Shown: positions 46,101 through 50,979 of the stretch, in pieces
Layout of the letters: each line of letters begins with the position of its first letter
Numbering within the stretch: position 1 is the first letter of the stretch
From: Nyssa sinensis
Taxonomy: Eukaryota; Streptophyta; Magnoliopsida; Cornales; Nyssaceae
Reading direction: 5' to 3'
Assembly (NCBI GenBank): GCA_008638375.1
Contig: CM018032.1
Location: 58,161,382 to 58,225,381 of the forward strand
Length of the DNA: 64,000 bases
Made by a program: the position numbers and the translations under genes
The notes under the pieces: generated by a model
What the model was told of the DNA's origin: nothing
Seen by the model: only the letters and a program-made list of their open reading frames with translations
Database searches by the model: none

Positions 46101-48749
46101 AGGATGTTAAGCCACTATCAAGACAAGATTCTTCTCCTTTTTTTTAACTTTCACTCTTTTGCACATTCTATAAACCATGTTGAGAGCTTGATATACAGTT
46201 TTTGCCCATTCTCTGATAACTTAGGCTTTTAGATGAGTTAGTGATTCAAAACGGTATCGGAGCCTTGATTACAAGAGGTCTTGGGTTCAAGCCTCTCCAT
46301 TTGCATTTATTTCTCTGTTTGTTTGTTTGTGCAAAGTTGTACTATGTTCTTATCTGTGTTTGTTTGCCTTCATCACATGTGACCCCAGACTCGCACGTGA
46401 AGAGACAACAAACACGGATAAGAACATAGTGTAACTTTGCACAAACAAACGGTAGAATAAATACAAATGGAGAGACTTGAACCCAAGACCTCTCGTAATC
46501 AAGGCACGTGAGGGAGAACTTGATATACATGTTGGCCCATTCTCTAATAGCTTAAACTTTTAGATGAGTCAGTGATTCAACAAACCCAAAAAGAAATTAA
46601 ATAAGAATTACTATGAATTTAACTTATAAAAAATTATTCACAAAACAAAGCCAGATTAAAAGCTGTCGTGTTGACTAAAGAAACAGACAGTTAGGATTTG
46701 GGAATGATATCAAACCTAACAGGCCAAGTGCCAGGATTCCAAATAGGCTCAGAAACAGAAACTTAATTTGGCCCATAAGATACTGATCCAAAAAAAAAAT
46801 GGCCCTTAAGACATACCCACTGTTAGCCCAATAAATATTCGAAAGACAAAGTGCATAAGAGGGTAATTTCATCACTGAAAAAGTTCATCATTATAGGGTC
46901 CAATCCCCAAACACTAGCCCAAAATATTTGTCTACCCTTGGAGTTGGACATACATCTTCCTCCTCACCCAACATTTCACAGCAACAGTAAAGCTCAAGTC
47001 CAGATTGATTGAACCAACCAAAACTCAGCAATAACATGAGCAACAACAAAAAGAACGAAAATGTTGATGAGAGGCCATGAAGAAGATTAAAAAAAAAAAG
47101 ACGAAGAAGAAGAGCGCACAGAAATTGAAGAAGAAGATGTAGAAAAATAGGAGGATGGTGGTGCCAAAGATAGTAAGAATGCAGCATATAACAAAAATCA
47201 CAACTCAGGGTCACGAGAACCATTATGGAGTCATTAGGGCACAATAAAAGATATGGCCATTACAGATTGATACTGAACCAAAGTGGCTGCTATGGCTGTT
47301 AACTCGTTAGGAAGTTCAACAGTTGCCGTGACTGTTACATAACAGCTGCTGTCTTAGACAGTGGAGCAATTGAAAACCCTGAGCCAAACTAGAATGATCT
47401 GGATCTAGAAATGTGAGTAGTATCTAACATGCCAATCACTAATAAACAATGTCTGACCACACATATGTGCATTTATATAGCTCATAATAATTATCATGAT
47501 CACAAATAAAGGTCAGAATAACTATTATCAAAATTTTACTACATATGTGCCCTTATAGAACAAAAAATAAGTAAGTCTTCATCTTTAGAGCAAGAAATAA
47601 TAAAGAACATAAAGGAATTCATGAATATATTAGCTTAAACAAATTTAAATGGATAATGGCCCACCTTTCTCTCCATCTAAGAAGAGCTTCCAAAAGAGGT
47701 ACAGGTGTGTGTCGAGCCACCATAGCCAATGAATCCAATACTTGCTCATAGGCCGGGTCTGATGATCGAAGGTACTGTCCATCCTATGAATTCCCCACAT
47801 AAAAGGCAGGAAAAATGTTGAGGACTAATAATGAAGATAATCTAACAAATTGTTTGATTATAAGCAGAGATTTTGTCATGCATGGTGTAAAATCAACAAT
47901 ATGTGTTCGCAAATGAATACATATAAAACCTACATAGAGCTCGGTCATCGAGAATCCAATCATGTTGTCTGTATCATAGCGTGACAATAAAAATAAACAC
48001 CAACATAGTAAGAAGTAAATGACAGTCTAAAGACAAAGCTTATAAGTCTAACAAAACTTTATTTATTATTTTCAATTTTTTTCACAACCACTCCTTGAAA
48101 ATTAAATCAGATTTTCTTTTTCAATTCAAATATGTTGTTTTTACAAATATCTTCAAATTGTTTCCATGTCCATATGCATCAAGTCAGCAACATTATATGA
48201 GTGGTGTATCATGTATGTTTAGGATGGTTACATTCACATTCTGCATACCTTATCATTCCTAATAAACCTCTCTTTGACATGGGTTTTATGCTAAGTGTAG
48301 AAAATCTTCTGATTATTTTTACATTCAAAATGTCCTGATTTTCTTGAAGTAATTTCTTGCTCTTTCACTAACTACGGCATTTTAATGTTTCGTAAAATAA
48401 AATAACATCAACTTAAGCTGCTAAAAACCAGGCGCCTGAAATTCCAAACCCATTGATTGGTTAGCTTTCTATACCATTAAATTTGAAATTGAATTAAAAT
48501 TCTCCAGACACCCCAAATCCACAAAACAATTTCAAAGTAAAAAAACAAGAATTCAGCAAAATTAGAATTCGAATCAAATTTAGTGGAAAAATTCAATGCA
48601 ATTTTATAATTTGTCATTTCAAAAAAATAAAGAAGAAAAGAAAATTTAGTTACCTGCGCTTGAGCCGTTTCGATGCGACGCCTTGCAAGTGGAAGGAACC
48701 GCTGCAGCAGTGCATCCACGATCAGCTTTGCGGCACTCCCCGCCTTCAT
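1115..48749 (-). CDS. FRY: Furry/MOR2/PAG1-family cell morphogenesis protein (5' part, 15 exons, frameshifted)
   Basis: Giant armadillo/HEAT-type scaffold; in animals and yeasts the family (Furry, Mor2, Tao3/Pag1) binds and activates NDR/LATS kinases to control cell shape. Exons on the minus strand, by position: 48654-48749, 47665-47783, 44179-44224, 27492-27564, 27350-27407, 26325-26420, 21506-21623, 21171-21437, 19909-20010, 19411-19768, 19199-19312, 4036-4665, 3756-3952, 2980-3202, 1115-1234. Every junction is GT-AG and phases agree. The start is the ATG at 48749 ([20 protein letters not shown]), which opens the known plant orthologues; the upstream in-frame GTG is ignored. The exons encode 872 codons covering the MOR2-PAG1 N-terminal domain, including [19 protein letters not shown] and [20 protein letters not shown]. 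The rest of the roughly 2,150-residue protein lies beyond base 1. Exon 12 has one surplus base (see the separate entry), so this copy as written would stop after 607 residues. Orthology is recalled, not searched. Confidence 0.95.
1391..1758. mobile_element. Small TIR element (MITE-like), 368 bp, in Furry intron 14
   Basis: The ends are inverted repeats: TGTTTGGTATTAGGGAAGAG on the left, and on the right ATACCAAACA preceded by CATCCCTC, whose complement is TGTTTGGTATGAGGGATGGA. The interior is purine-rich on one side and pyrimidine-rich on the other, so the element could fold back. No coding capacity and no clear target duplication; superfamily undetermined. Confidence 0.55.
2340..2365. repeat. 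(TG)n microsatellite
   Basis: Run of TG dinucleotides within intron 14, between the MITE-like element and exon 14. The rest of 1759-2979 shows no recognisable feature. Confidence 0.7.
3203..3755 (-). other. Furry intron 13 with GT and GA microsatellites
   Basis: Intron between exons 13 and 14. It carries a (GT)n tract merging into (GA)n at about 3455-3510 and an AAC-rich simple stretch near 3600-3700. Nothing else recognised. Confidence 0.6.
4281..4345 (-). pseudogene. +1 frameshift in exon 12 of the Furry homologue
   Basis: Exon 12 is read in one frame from 4665 to about 4340 (ending ...[10 protein letters not shown]) and in the next frame from about 4330 to 4036 (GFKKSSF...[11 protein letters not shown]). 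The first frame meets TGA at 4289-4291. The exon is 630 nt but its flanking phases (1 in, 0 out) need 629, so exactly one base is surplus. Plant orthologues, as I recall them, carry Leu-Glu soon after Asp-Asp here. Dropping the base at 4331 (a C on the coding strand) would give that pair, so 4331 is the best candidate. The surplus base is seen directly; its exact site is inferred. Confidence 0.85.
4666..6602 (-). other. Start of giant Furry intron 11; mostly unrecognised
   Basis: After exon 12 there is about 1.9 kb of non-coding sequence. Short open frames at 5613-6423 on both strands match no family I know. A tRNA-like patch with promoter boxes lies at 6438-6492 and is listed separately. Confidence 0.4.
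6438..6492 (+). repeat. tRNA-like patch with A- and B-box motifs
   Basis: TGGTAAGACACTTGCC resembles a pol III A box, and about 30 bases on GGGTTCGAATCC is a good B box. Spacing fits a tRNA-derived SINE head. There is no complete cloverleaf or acceptor stem, and no target duplication was found, so this is not a functional tRNA gene. Confidence 0.4.
6619..6790 (+). mobile_element. tRNA-derived SINE (Au-SINE-like) with 16-bp target duplication
   Basis: Bounded by a perfect direct repeat ATGAAGCATCCATGAA at 6603-6618 and 6791-6806, the mark of target-primed insertion. The body has tRNA-like boxes (GGCACAATAATAAGATTGC, then GGTTCAAGTTGCC) followed by AAGGCTGCATCCACC and a short terminal T-run, as in the plant Au SINE family. 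Family assignment is from memory. Confidence 0.8.
6994..8245 (-). mobile_element. 5'-truncated LINE (non-LTR retrotransposon), 3' end at left
   Basis: On the minus strand this encodes the C-terminal end of a plant LINE polymerase: a region containing [20 protein letters not shown], then a long linker with WTPRFRRDF, and finally the zf-RVT domain ([19 protein letters not shown], then [16 protein letters not shown]). The T-run at 6994-7003 is the poly(A) tail in complement, next to the typical GATAAGTAA 3' end. Homology starts abruptly near 8245, so the 5' end is truncated. A frameshift separates the segments on either side of about 7500-7590. Confidence 0.88.
7091..8230 (-). pseudogene. LINE polymerase C-terminal fragment with zf-RVT domain
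   Basis: Two frames carry the decayed gene: about 8230-7589 (linker region) and 7501-7091 (zf-RVT zinc-binding domain and tail ending near [14 protein letters not shown] sequence). Cys/His pairs of the zf-RVT motif (C-x2-C ... H-x4-H) are still visible. Dead by frameshift and 5' truncation. Confidence 0.8.
8246..10050. other. Unclassified intron segment with a tandem duplication
   Basis: No coding sequence recognised. It holds an approximately 156-bp tandem duplication (separate entry) and several GAGACACTTCT-like short repeats at 9000-9340. May be part of an unrecognised element. Confidence 0.35.
9148..9466. repeat. Tandem duplication, unit about 156 bp, two copies
   Basis: The segment beginning ACGCCTATAGA at 9148 recurs at 9304. 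The two copies share TTGTTGAAAGGCATCTCT, ATATTTGGGAA or TATTTGGGAA, GAAATATGTAAAGGAACTAC and AGGGTAGGGTCAAAAAC, with scattered substitutions. No function visible. Confidence 0.75.
10053..10242. repeat. Tandem duplication, unit about 95 bp, two copies
   Basis: GGAAATTTCAGGG at 10053 recurs at 10148. The two units continue in parallel through CTTGATTGGTG, ATGTTCAGCTGGTTGC or its variant, and AAGTGTGGA. Likely inside or just upstream of the 5' part of the adjacent plus-strand LINE. Confidence 0.7.
10300..13883 (+). mobile_element. LINE with most of the reverse transcriptase deleted, poly(A) tail at 13872-13883
   Basis: Reading plus: degenerate ORF1/linker sequence (10600-11660), then an APE-type endonuclease starting near 11905 (SWNV..., CSQETK, later VGDFNM in decayed frames), ending with [15 protein letters not shown] at about 12480-12525. 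There the sequence jumps to the polymerase tail ([21 protein letters not shown], zf-RVT with [29 protein letters not shown]). The catalytic part of the RT is missing. The 3' end reads TTTACTTATC followed by A12. The 5' limit is uncertain. Confidence 0.82.
12866..13804 (+). pseudogene. LINE polymerase C-terminal open frame with zf-RVT domain
   Basis: A 312-codon open segment, the longest intact piece of this LINE. Upstream it continues in other frames. It carries [20 protein letters not shown], the zf-RVT Cys/His cluster ([10 protein letters not shown]...HLLIHC) and [15 protein letters not shown]. About 75% similar by eye to the LINE at 7.0-8.2 kb. It is not a host gene, and its first residues are probably not a true start. 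Confidence 0.8.
14165..14821. mobile_element. Mutator-like non-autonomous TIR element, copy A
   Basis: Ends are inverted: left TAAGAAGCAAGAATACGGA, right end ...GTACTTTATA with TGTCTAACACGGATACGTGA inside it. It interrupts the RNase H sequence of the Copia remnant between ...[12 protein letters not shown] and VANNPEF. Flanking 9-mers ATTGGCAAC and GATGGCAAT (14156-14164, 14822-14830) match at 6 of 9, a decayed target duplication. The interior is AT-rich with no gene. Confidence 0.7.
15385..15732 (-). pseudogene. Copia reverse transcriptase fragment
   Basis: 115 codons with [20 protein letters not shown] and the catalytic box as [11 protein letters not shown] (second position Asn instead of Asp), then [18 protein letters not shown]. 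The catalytic substitution and the surrounding frame breaks show that it is dead. Confidence 0.85.
15921..16425. mobile_element. Mutator-like non-autonomous TIR element, copy B
   Basis: Left end CTAAGAAGCACAGATACAGA, right end GTCCGTGCTTCATAAG (complement CTTATGAAGCACGGAC). It splits the RT region of the Copia remnant. Flanks GGTGTAACC (left) and GGTATAATC (right) match at 7 of 9. The middle shares CATTCATGATTCAAGTTCC and AATAAAAA-rich blocks with copies A and C. Confidence 0.75.
16912..18376 (+). mobile_element. LTR-like insertion inside the Copia remnant (bounds approximate)
   Basis: Copia coding sequence stops near 16911 and resumes near 18377, so about 1.46 kb was inserted. Near its right end it reads GGCAGCGTGTGGGTTTTATT and CCTAGGAGGGTTTCCCAC, which resembles the end of plant Copia LTRs. 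No target duplication or TG...CA boundary could be fixed. Possibly a solo LTR. Confidence 0.4.
20011..21170 (-). other. Furry intron 8, unrecognised
   Basis: 1.16 kb between exons 8 and 9. Several A-rich tracts; no transposon or gene recognised. Confidence 0.6.
22189..22683. mobile_element. hAT-like non-autonomous element with GC-rich ends
   Basis: Ends CTAGGAATGGCAACGGGG and (complement of the right end) AGGGATGGCAATTTGCCCC, with G/C-rich homopurine-homopyrimidine blocks next to both ends and an AT-rich centre. An 8-bp duplication ATATATAA flanks it exactly (22181-22188 and 22684-22691), as expected for hAT transposons. No transposase. Located in Furry intron 6. Confidence 0.75.
22787..22954 (-). 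repeat. 3' LTR of the deleted Copia
   Basis: 168 bp, TG...CA ends on the plus strand, containing (GA)n at about 22803-22830 and (TA)n at about 22875-22896. Followed by the polypurine tract 22955-22970. Confidence 0.9.
23213..23897 (-). mobile_element. TRIM retrotransposon nested in the deleted Copia
   Basis: Two 74-bp LTRs (TGTTAGAT...): right LTR 23824-23897, left LTR 23213-23285 plus base 23709 because it was split by a Mutator-like element. The PBS GCTCTGATACCA (23812-23823) abuts the right LTR and a C-rich PPT complement (CTCCCCCTGC at 23710) abuts the left one. The target duplication ATAGG is perfect (23208-23212 and 23898-23902). No coding capacity, only about 260 bp without the inner insertion. 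Confidence 0.92.
23286..23699. mobile_element. Mutator-like non-autonomous TIR element, copy C, nested in the TRIM LTR
   Basis: TIRs CTATGAAGTACGGATACTCT and (complement) CTAAGAAGCACGGATACGGA. A perfect 9-bp duplication GCTCCCAAC lies at 23277-23285 and 23700-23708, the size made by Mutator-like transposases. The subterminal parts are rich in GTGTCC/GGACAC repeats; the core is AT-rich. Same family as copies A and B. Confidence 0.92.
23903..24441 (-). pseudogene. Copia RT end and RNase H fragment, split by the TRIM
   Basis: Frame 24441-24151 has [18 protein letters not shown] and [20 protein letters not shown]. Further on come [19 protein letters not shown] and [10 protein letters not shown], just before the TRIM at 23897. 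The RNase H resumes on the other side at 23212 with [15 protein letters not shown] and [14 protein letters not shown] (to about 23060). Removing the TRIM and one copy of its duplication restores continuity there. Confidence 0.85.
24533..24901 (-). pseudogene. Copia gag N-terminal fragment
   Basis: Contains [20 protein letters not shown] then [14 protein letters not shown], typical of the start of UBN2-type Copia gag. It then runs by deletion into sequence unrelated to gag, with RT-end coding beginning near 24441. Confidence 0.75.
25743..25878 (-). repeat. 5' LTR of the deleted Copia
   Basis: 136 bp, same ends and order as the 3' LTR but with shorter simple repeats and a few substitutions (for example GTTACT versus CATAAC), so the insertion is not recent. 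Confidence 0.9.
26421..27349 (-). other. Furry intron 5, unrecognised
   Basis: 0.93 kb between exons 5 and 6. One A-run near 26835. No element recognised. Confidence 0.55.
27565..30000 (-). other. First 2.4 kb of Furry intron 3, unrecognised
   Basis: AT-rich sequence between exon 4 and the hAT-like element. The 28.5-29.8 kb part looks like decayed LTR or gag-free repeat sequence, but no ends or coding domains could be supported. Confidence 0.35.
30010..31491. mobile_element. hAT-like TIR element split by a LINE
   Basis: TIRs TAGGCGTACAAATGAGCCAA and (complement) TAGGGCTACAAATGAGTCAA. Flanks TATAGAAT (30002-30009) and AATAGAAT (31492-31499) match at 7 of 8, fitting an hAT 8-bp duplication. 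The interior has repeated AGCTTGAGCTC/AGCCCAA-type sequence. Without the LINE and its duplication it would be about 0.7 kb. Confidence 0.75.
30715..31464 (-). mobile_element. 5'-truncated LINE nested in the hAT-like element
   Basis: 18-bp target duplications CCAAAGCTTGGCTCATTT (30697-30714) and CCAAAGCTTGACTCATTT (31465-31482) differ at one base. The T-run at 30711-30721 is the complement of the poly(A) tail. Minus-strand frames encode the zf-RVT tail ([20 protein letters not shown], then [10 protein letters not shown]) and an upstream linker piece at 31229-31426 ([12 protein letters not shown]). Truncated to 750 bp. Confidence 0.88.
31500..32033 (-). other. Intron 3 segment, unrecognised
   Basis: About 0.5 kb between the hAT-like element and the full-length Copia. 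No feature recognised except a T-run near 31600. Confidence 0.5.
32039..32272 (-). repeat. 3' LTR of the full-length Copia
   Basis: 234 bp, TG...CA, read as identical to the 5' LTR; the polypurine tract lies next to it on the internal side. Confidence 0.95.
32280..34001 (-). CDS. Copia reverse transcriptase-RNase H (last section of gag-pol)
   Basis: 573 codons, open to the natural stop next to the polypurine tract. RT motifs: [11 protein letters not shown] (about 125), [18 protein letters not shown] (about 171), [14 protein letters not shown] (about 210), catalytic [10 protein letters not shown] at 258. RNase [31 protein letters not shown] and [14 protein letters not shown]. It copies element RNA into DNA. 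The first ATG at 34001 is internal to the gag-pol frame, so independent translation is unlikely. Confidence 0.94.
   Translation of the reverse strand: MIAPTPYEPKSNLDQVTNLDDLPIALRKQPRSCTSHPISKFVSYNALSAKCRAFTSNLDRIQIPKNIQEALGIPEWRKAVMEEIRALEKNETWEVMSLPKGKKPVGCKWVFTVKYKANGTVERYKARLVAKGFTQTYGIDYTETFAPVAKLNTIRVLLSLAANLDWPLHQFDIKNAFLNGELEEEVFMTLPPGVYKEGDETRVCKLKKSLYGLKQSPRAWFDRFAKVMKNQGYQQGQSDHTMFIKQSNDGSRTILIVYVDDIILTGDNTGEIERLKKVLATEFEVKDLGQMRYFLGMEVARSKKGISISQRKYVLDLLTETGMLGCKPSDTPIEAGKRMEDAGKPVDRERYQRLAGRLIYLSHTRPDIAFAVSVISQHMHSPKEGHLEAVYKILRYLKGSPGRGLFFKKGDRKKVEIYTDADWAGLVEDKRSTTGYCTYVWGNLVTWRSKKQNVVARSSAEAEFRAVAQGMCEGLWLQKLLEELHITIELPIKLYCDNKAAISISHNPVQHDRTKHIEVDRHFIKEKIEKGTVCMTYIPTREQLADIFTKGLQRSSFEDFICKLDMINIYDPT
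34092..35309 (-). pseudogene. Copia integrase (second section of gag-pol)
   Basis: In frame with gag-protease upstream and RT downstream. The open segment begins at a non-ATG codon, so it is not a separate gene. The HHCC zinc finger ([12 protein letters not shown] ... [10 protein letters not shown], residues about 57-95) precedes the catalytic core D116 (HSDLWGP), D179 (RTDNGTEYF), E215 (NGVAERKN); the D-E spacing of 35 residues fits D,D(35)E. The C-terminal part has [19 protein letters not shown]. It ends at TAA 34092-34094. All catalytic residues are present, so only the stops disable it. Confidence 0.92.
35331..36803 (-). CDS. Copia gag and protease (first section of gag-pol)
   Basis: 490 codons from ATG at 36803. 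The UBN2-type gag region includes [20 protein letters not shown] near residue 45. A CCHC zinc knuckle ([14 protein letters not shown], residues 321-334) binds nucleic acid. The aspartic protease begins at about residue 416 with [12 protein letters not shown] (catalytic DSG). The frame ends at TAA 35331-35333 just after SISQLTK, where protease would run on into integrase. The downstream section is in the same frame, so this is a single nonsense change or a readthrough site. It would package and process the element's RNA and proteins in virus-like particles. Confidence 0.92.
   Translation of the reverse strand: MAASHDSTQSVTQEAESETITSMSSTAAIENPSFHLTIEKLNGKNYREWAQSIKLVIDGRGKLGFLTGEIKQPPSGDATALQKWRSENSFITSCLINSMRPTIGRTYMFLPTAKDVWDAVRETYSDAGDASQVFELKTRLWQLKQGDREVTEFYTEMLGLWQELDLSCGEDWECTGDSVRFQKRMEAERVFEFLAGLNRDLDDVRSRILGRRPLPSIREVFAEVRREEQRRKVMLKGKAETGIEGSALASRGMVTTGRSGSRSNVVSEGEEGGLRGLSNGSRQNHLGVGLEPFISRGLHGSYNGSGPNHGSGPKSNKRPFCEHCRKSGHTKDTCWTLHGKPADWKPRQSNKSHGYQASTEQPISGGFNPEQLEKLYALFSTFQTSGQSSNQLPSGSLAHKGTFLSALSSTLNHTPWIIDSGASDHMTDAHHLFTTYSPCAGNLKIKIADGTLSPVAGKGSIRISEFITLESVLHVPNLSCNLLSISQLTK
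36842..37075 (-). repeat. 5' LTR of the full-length Copia
   Basis: 234 bp, TG...CA. On the minus strand its end is followed at once by TGGTATCAGAGC, complementary to the 3' end of initiator Met tRNA. Confidence 0.95.
37350..37473 (-). mobile_element. Short tRNA-derived SINE with 13-bp target duplication
   Basis: Direct repeats TAGATTTTTTCTA (37337-37349) and TAGATCTTTTCTA (37474-37486) differ at one base. The minus strand reads an A-box-like TAGCTTGATTGGTACC, then GGTTCAAGTCCC as B box, and ends in an A-rich tail (T-rich on plus at 37350-37366). 124 bp. Confidence 0.72.
37487..37983 (-). other. Intron 3 segment, unrecognised
   Basis: About 0.5 kb between the SINE and the next LINE. No feature recognised apart from an A-run at about 37948-37960. 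Confidence 0.45.
39541..39894 (-). pseudogene. LINE reverse transcriptase palm fragment
   Basis: 117 open codons with [17 protein letters not shown] and [14 protein letters not shown]. The first catalytic Asp of the usual FADDT box is Tyr here, so the domain could not polymerise. Confidence 0.85.
39955..40371 (-). pseudogene. LINE reverse transcriptase fingers fragment
   Basis: 138 open codons carrying [39 protein letters not shown] and [20 protein letters not shown], the conserved fingers blocks of plant LINE RTs. Confidence 0.88.
41254..41541 (-). pseudogene. LINE endonuclease N-terminal fragment
   Basis: 95 codons with the APE-type start [14 protein letters not shown] and [11 protein letters not shown] (the usual QETK Glu is retained in WETK). 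It ends shortly after [11 protein letters not shown]. Confidence 0.8.
42081..43440 (+). mobile_element. LINE ORF1-like sequence in opposite orientation, interrupted by a solo LTR
   Basis: Plus-strand open pieces (42185-42526, 43014-43328) are hydrophilic and end in an acidic run (YESDDDED), as do the variable linkers between ORF1 and endonuclease of plant LINEs. They sit head-to-head with the minus-strand LINE at 42080. The two halves on either side of the solo LTR were contiguous before its insertion. Identification as ORF1 is tentative. Confidence 0.45.
42663..42981. mobile_element. Solo LTR, 319 bp, with perfect 5-bp target duplication
   Basis: Begins TGTTTGGTAGTGTGGAACCC, ends GATTATATTCCTAACA, and is flanked by ATTAT on both sides (42658-42662, 42982-42986). 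It contains a TATTTATAG-type box near 42768. Not similar to the LTRs of the other two Copia elements here. It is the remnant of a complete element removed by LTR-LTR recombination. Confidence 0.88.
43477..43640 (+). mobile_element. tRNA-derived SINE
   Basis: GGTGCAATGGTAAAATGCTC is an A-box-like start, and CGGGTTCAAGTCTGAGACC carries the B box about 35 bases later, followed by a body with CCAAAGGTAAGGTCTGTC, CCTCCCAGAACACTG and ACTGGGTACTGG. The arrangement matches plant tRNA SINEs. No clear target duplication; the right end is approximate. Confidence 0.65.
43641..44178 (-). other. End of Furry intron 3, unrecognised
   Basis: About 0.5 kb of AT-rich sequence between the SINE and exon 3. No feature recognised. 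Confidence 0.55.
44800..45070 (+). mobile_element. LINE ORF1-like fragment
   Basis: In a plus-strand frame, broken by stops, it reads [19 protein letters not shown] and MSLDLKGSG, similar in style to LINE ORF1. It abuts the 3' end of a minus-strand LINE tail. Weak evidence. Confidence 0.35.
45079..45400 (-). mobile_element. LINE 3'-end fragment
   Basis: T-rich start in complement of the poly(A) tail, TATAAGTAAAG, then GGTGTCAAAAGGGCACCAA and the zf-RVT tail region (TATGACTATTCCGCTCCAAC on plus) as in the other LINE tails of this window. About 0.3 kb, 5'-truncated. Confidence 0.65.
45582..45650 (-). mobile_element. Very short LINE 3'-end fragment
   Basis: TTTTTTTGAGATAAG, then AAAAAGCACCAAGGGGATGC, the last 70 bases or so of the same LINE type. 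(TA)n tracts lie on both sides (45480-45504, 45652-45670). Confidence 0.5.
46178..46582 (+). mobile_element. TRIM retrotransposon with palindromic interior
   Basis: Two 74-bp direct LTRs (46178-46251 and 46509-46582) starting TG and sharing AGATGAGT(T/C)AGTGATTCAA. They are related to the TRIM LTRs at 23.2-23.9 kb. The site next to the left LTR, CGGTATCGGAGC (46252-46263), is a mutated Met-tRNA primer site. Flanks AACCA and AACCC match at 4 of 5. The interior is an imperfect inverted repeat: arms about 46262-46366 and 46401-46505 around a 34-base loop, each carrying the TCTTGGGTTCAAG block. The normal polypurine tract is missing. Found in Furry intron 2. Confidence 0.82.
46583..47664 (-). other. 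Remainder of Furry intron 2, unrecognised
   Basis: About 1.1 kb up to exon 2. Open frames here (46675-47244, minus) match nothing known to me. Confidence 0.5.
47784..48653 (-). other. Furry intron 1
   Basis: 0.87 kb between exon 1 and exon 2. AT-rich; no element recognised. Confidence 0.7.
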
Positions 48750-49062
48750 TTCTTCAAGTAAGAACACTTAATTGAAACTTCAAACTTCGACTTCAACCCA
48801 ACATGTTCGCTTGACGCCTGAGTGTGATCCCAATTAATTAACAAGTTTACACAAAAATAACGAATTGTACCACAATTATCGCCTAATGGGGTTCAAAACT
48901 CCGCCGAGCCCAGCGTCATCCTGAGAACTCGTCCATCCCCAATCAGCGCATCAATGCATCTATAAATACATGTGTATATATACGCCTGAGCATGTATATA
49001 TATATATATGCACACATGAAATCTCGATAAATGGGCAGATAAATGGTTTAAAGCGTACCCAG

Positions 49063-49195
49063 CGGAGGAAGCAGTGGCAGCATCGGATGCCTTAATGCCT
49101 TAATCAATTTCTTTTTAAGCCTTCTTTGTGTGGGTCGTCTTCTTCCTCCTCACTAGGCGCTGTTTGCGCGCAGCAAGGAGTGGTCTTCCCCCTTT
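49063..49195 (-). promoter_or_regulatory. Possible 5' UTR exon and promoter of the Furry homologue
   Basis: This GC-richer island stands out from AT-rich surroundings about 300 bp before the start codon. On the minus strand it begins after a TATAAT-like stretch near 49210, is purine-rich, and ends at a usable donor (CTGG followed by GTACGC near 49057). A possible acceptor ends at AAG two bases before the ATG. TATA-like (TA)n runs at 48970-49010 are an alternative core promoter, in which case the UTR would be unspliced. Transcript data are needed to choose between them. Confidence 0.3.
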
Positions 49196-49209
49196 GCACT
49201 TGAATTATA

Positions 49210-50950
49210 ATAGTTATACCAAAAAATATTAATTACATAAATTAATCTTGTCATATTTTCTTATTAACCTCCTATTATAATCTAATTACAAATAATTTTT
49301 TAATAATTTTTAATTTTTAAATCTTTATAATTGCTAATTATTAGTTTTTAAATAAATAAATTAAATTGACCTCCCCTGATATTTATGACAATTATACTGA
49401 TCTTTTTTGAAATTTTTAAAATTATACTAATCTCTTCTATTTTACTTAAAAATATAAAGATAACTTCCCTCTTATTAATTTCATTCTTTATTATTAATAA
49501 ATTAATGTTATTAATAATTTTTATATGATAAAAGTGTACATGTTTATTTTTCATTCTAATAATTAATGCATACAATTTAAAAATATATTAATTATTAAAT
49601 AATAACTTATTTAACTATTTATCATAAAATTTAATTTTTTAAAAATATTAATTAATACAAATATTAAATTACATTTAACTCATTTCAACAAAATTTTATC
49701 TTAAATATATATATATATATAAATAGTTACATAAATTATGTTTTTTGTCATTTCATTATATTTAACGTTAAACTACAAGTTATATATGTCTTTGTTGTGC
49801 ATAATCAAACTATCTTAATTAATTTTTTCCTTATTTTATTTTATACATATATGTTGTTTTTCATTATATGTATTCATTTGTAATCTTATTTTCTTCTTTT
49901 ATTATTGTTTTTTTTATTTTTGTTGGTTTATTTTTATGAAGGATATAGTTGGGTTTATTTTTATGGTTATGTGAAAATGTGCATGTTTGAGCTAAAAAAT
50001 ATAGAGTTTGTTATCATTCATTAGCATAAAATGGGAACTTGGCTAGGTTTAAAAGAAGTTAATAGGTAATTAGGTTGTTTTAGAATACGATATGGATCCA
50101 AAAAATTAGAAAGATTAGCTAAATGTAAATCATATGTTCCTCTCACCTAGTGCATTGTTTTATTTGTAGTGTGTATCTAGGAGTTGTTAAAAATATAGAT
50201 TCATGGCTTGTTCCATTTCTTTCTGTCTCTACCTCTTGTGGGGGTGGACTTTGGGCTCTTTGTGATGGAATATCTATGCATACCATGATTTGTTGTCTTC
50301 CTTAATATCTTGTGGCTAGTTATTTTTGTTGCAAATTGTGGGATGATATCAAACCATCTCTTTCAATTAATTAGAGGGTGATGTTACTGTAAGCTTGAAT
50401 TTATATAAGGTGTGGTATTTTGACACGCGAATAGTTAAGAATTGAGTGTTTATTTATCTCAATTACTTTATCTTTAATCCTTAAATCACCTACTAATGAA
50501 AACACTCTACCTCATATAAGATCGAACTTATATTAAAATTATTAAGTTAGTGATATTCTAGTGACAACATTAAATAGAAATCTAACCAACTTAGTTGTTA
50601 CATTTTCGTTTAGAAAGCCTCCCACGTCAATCCAATCTTGGAAAGATATTGTATGTAAGGAGACCGATCTATATAGAACAAATATGATGCATTGCTTGCT
50701 ATCCCAAGTCACAAACTCCCATTAAAGAAGTTATCACTATCTTAAATCAACTCTAGTGCCCTTTTCATTTCTGATGCCAATGTTACAAATTTGTAAAAGA
50801 GCAACATTACATATTCTCAATTTATATATCTCCAATATAGTTTGTCACTGTATAATACTATTGGAAACCGTCTCTTTCGAGATCTAAAAATATCACATAG
50901 TAACACATCACATTAGAGACACAATTAGAAATATAAATTTGAGATTTCTA
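49210..50950. other. AT-rich intergenic region
   Basis: Very AT-rich stretch upstream of the Furry homologue, with (TA)n near 49710 and no credible coding sequence or RNA gene. Contains part of whatever regulatory sequence the minus-strand gene uses. Confidence 0.6.
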
Positions 50951-50979
50951 GCATTTTTGATATACCACAAAACGACAGA

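Noticed and set aside
46262..46505. Inverted repeat as a microRNA precursor
   Set aside because: The palindrome is fully explained as the interior of a TRIM with flanking LTRs; no independent evidence of a miRNA.
48477..48767. Upstream non-ATG start giving six extra residues before MKAGS
   Set aside because: It begins at GTG. Plant orthologues begin at MKAGS, and the frame also runs on past the donor into intron 1.
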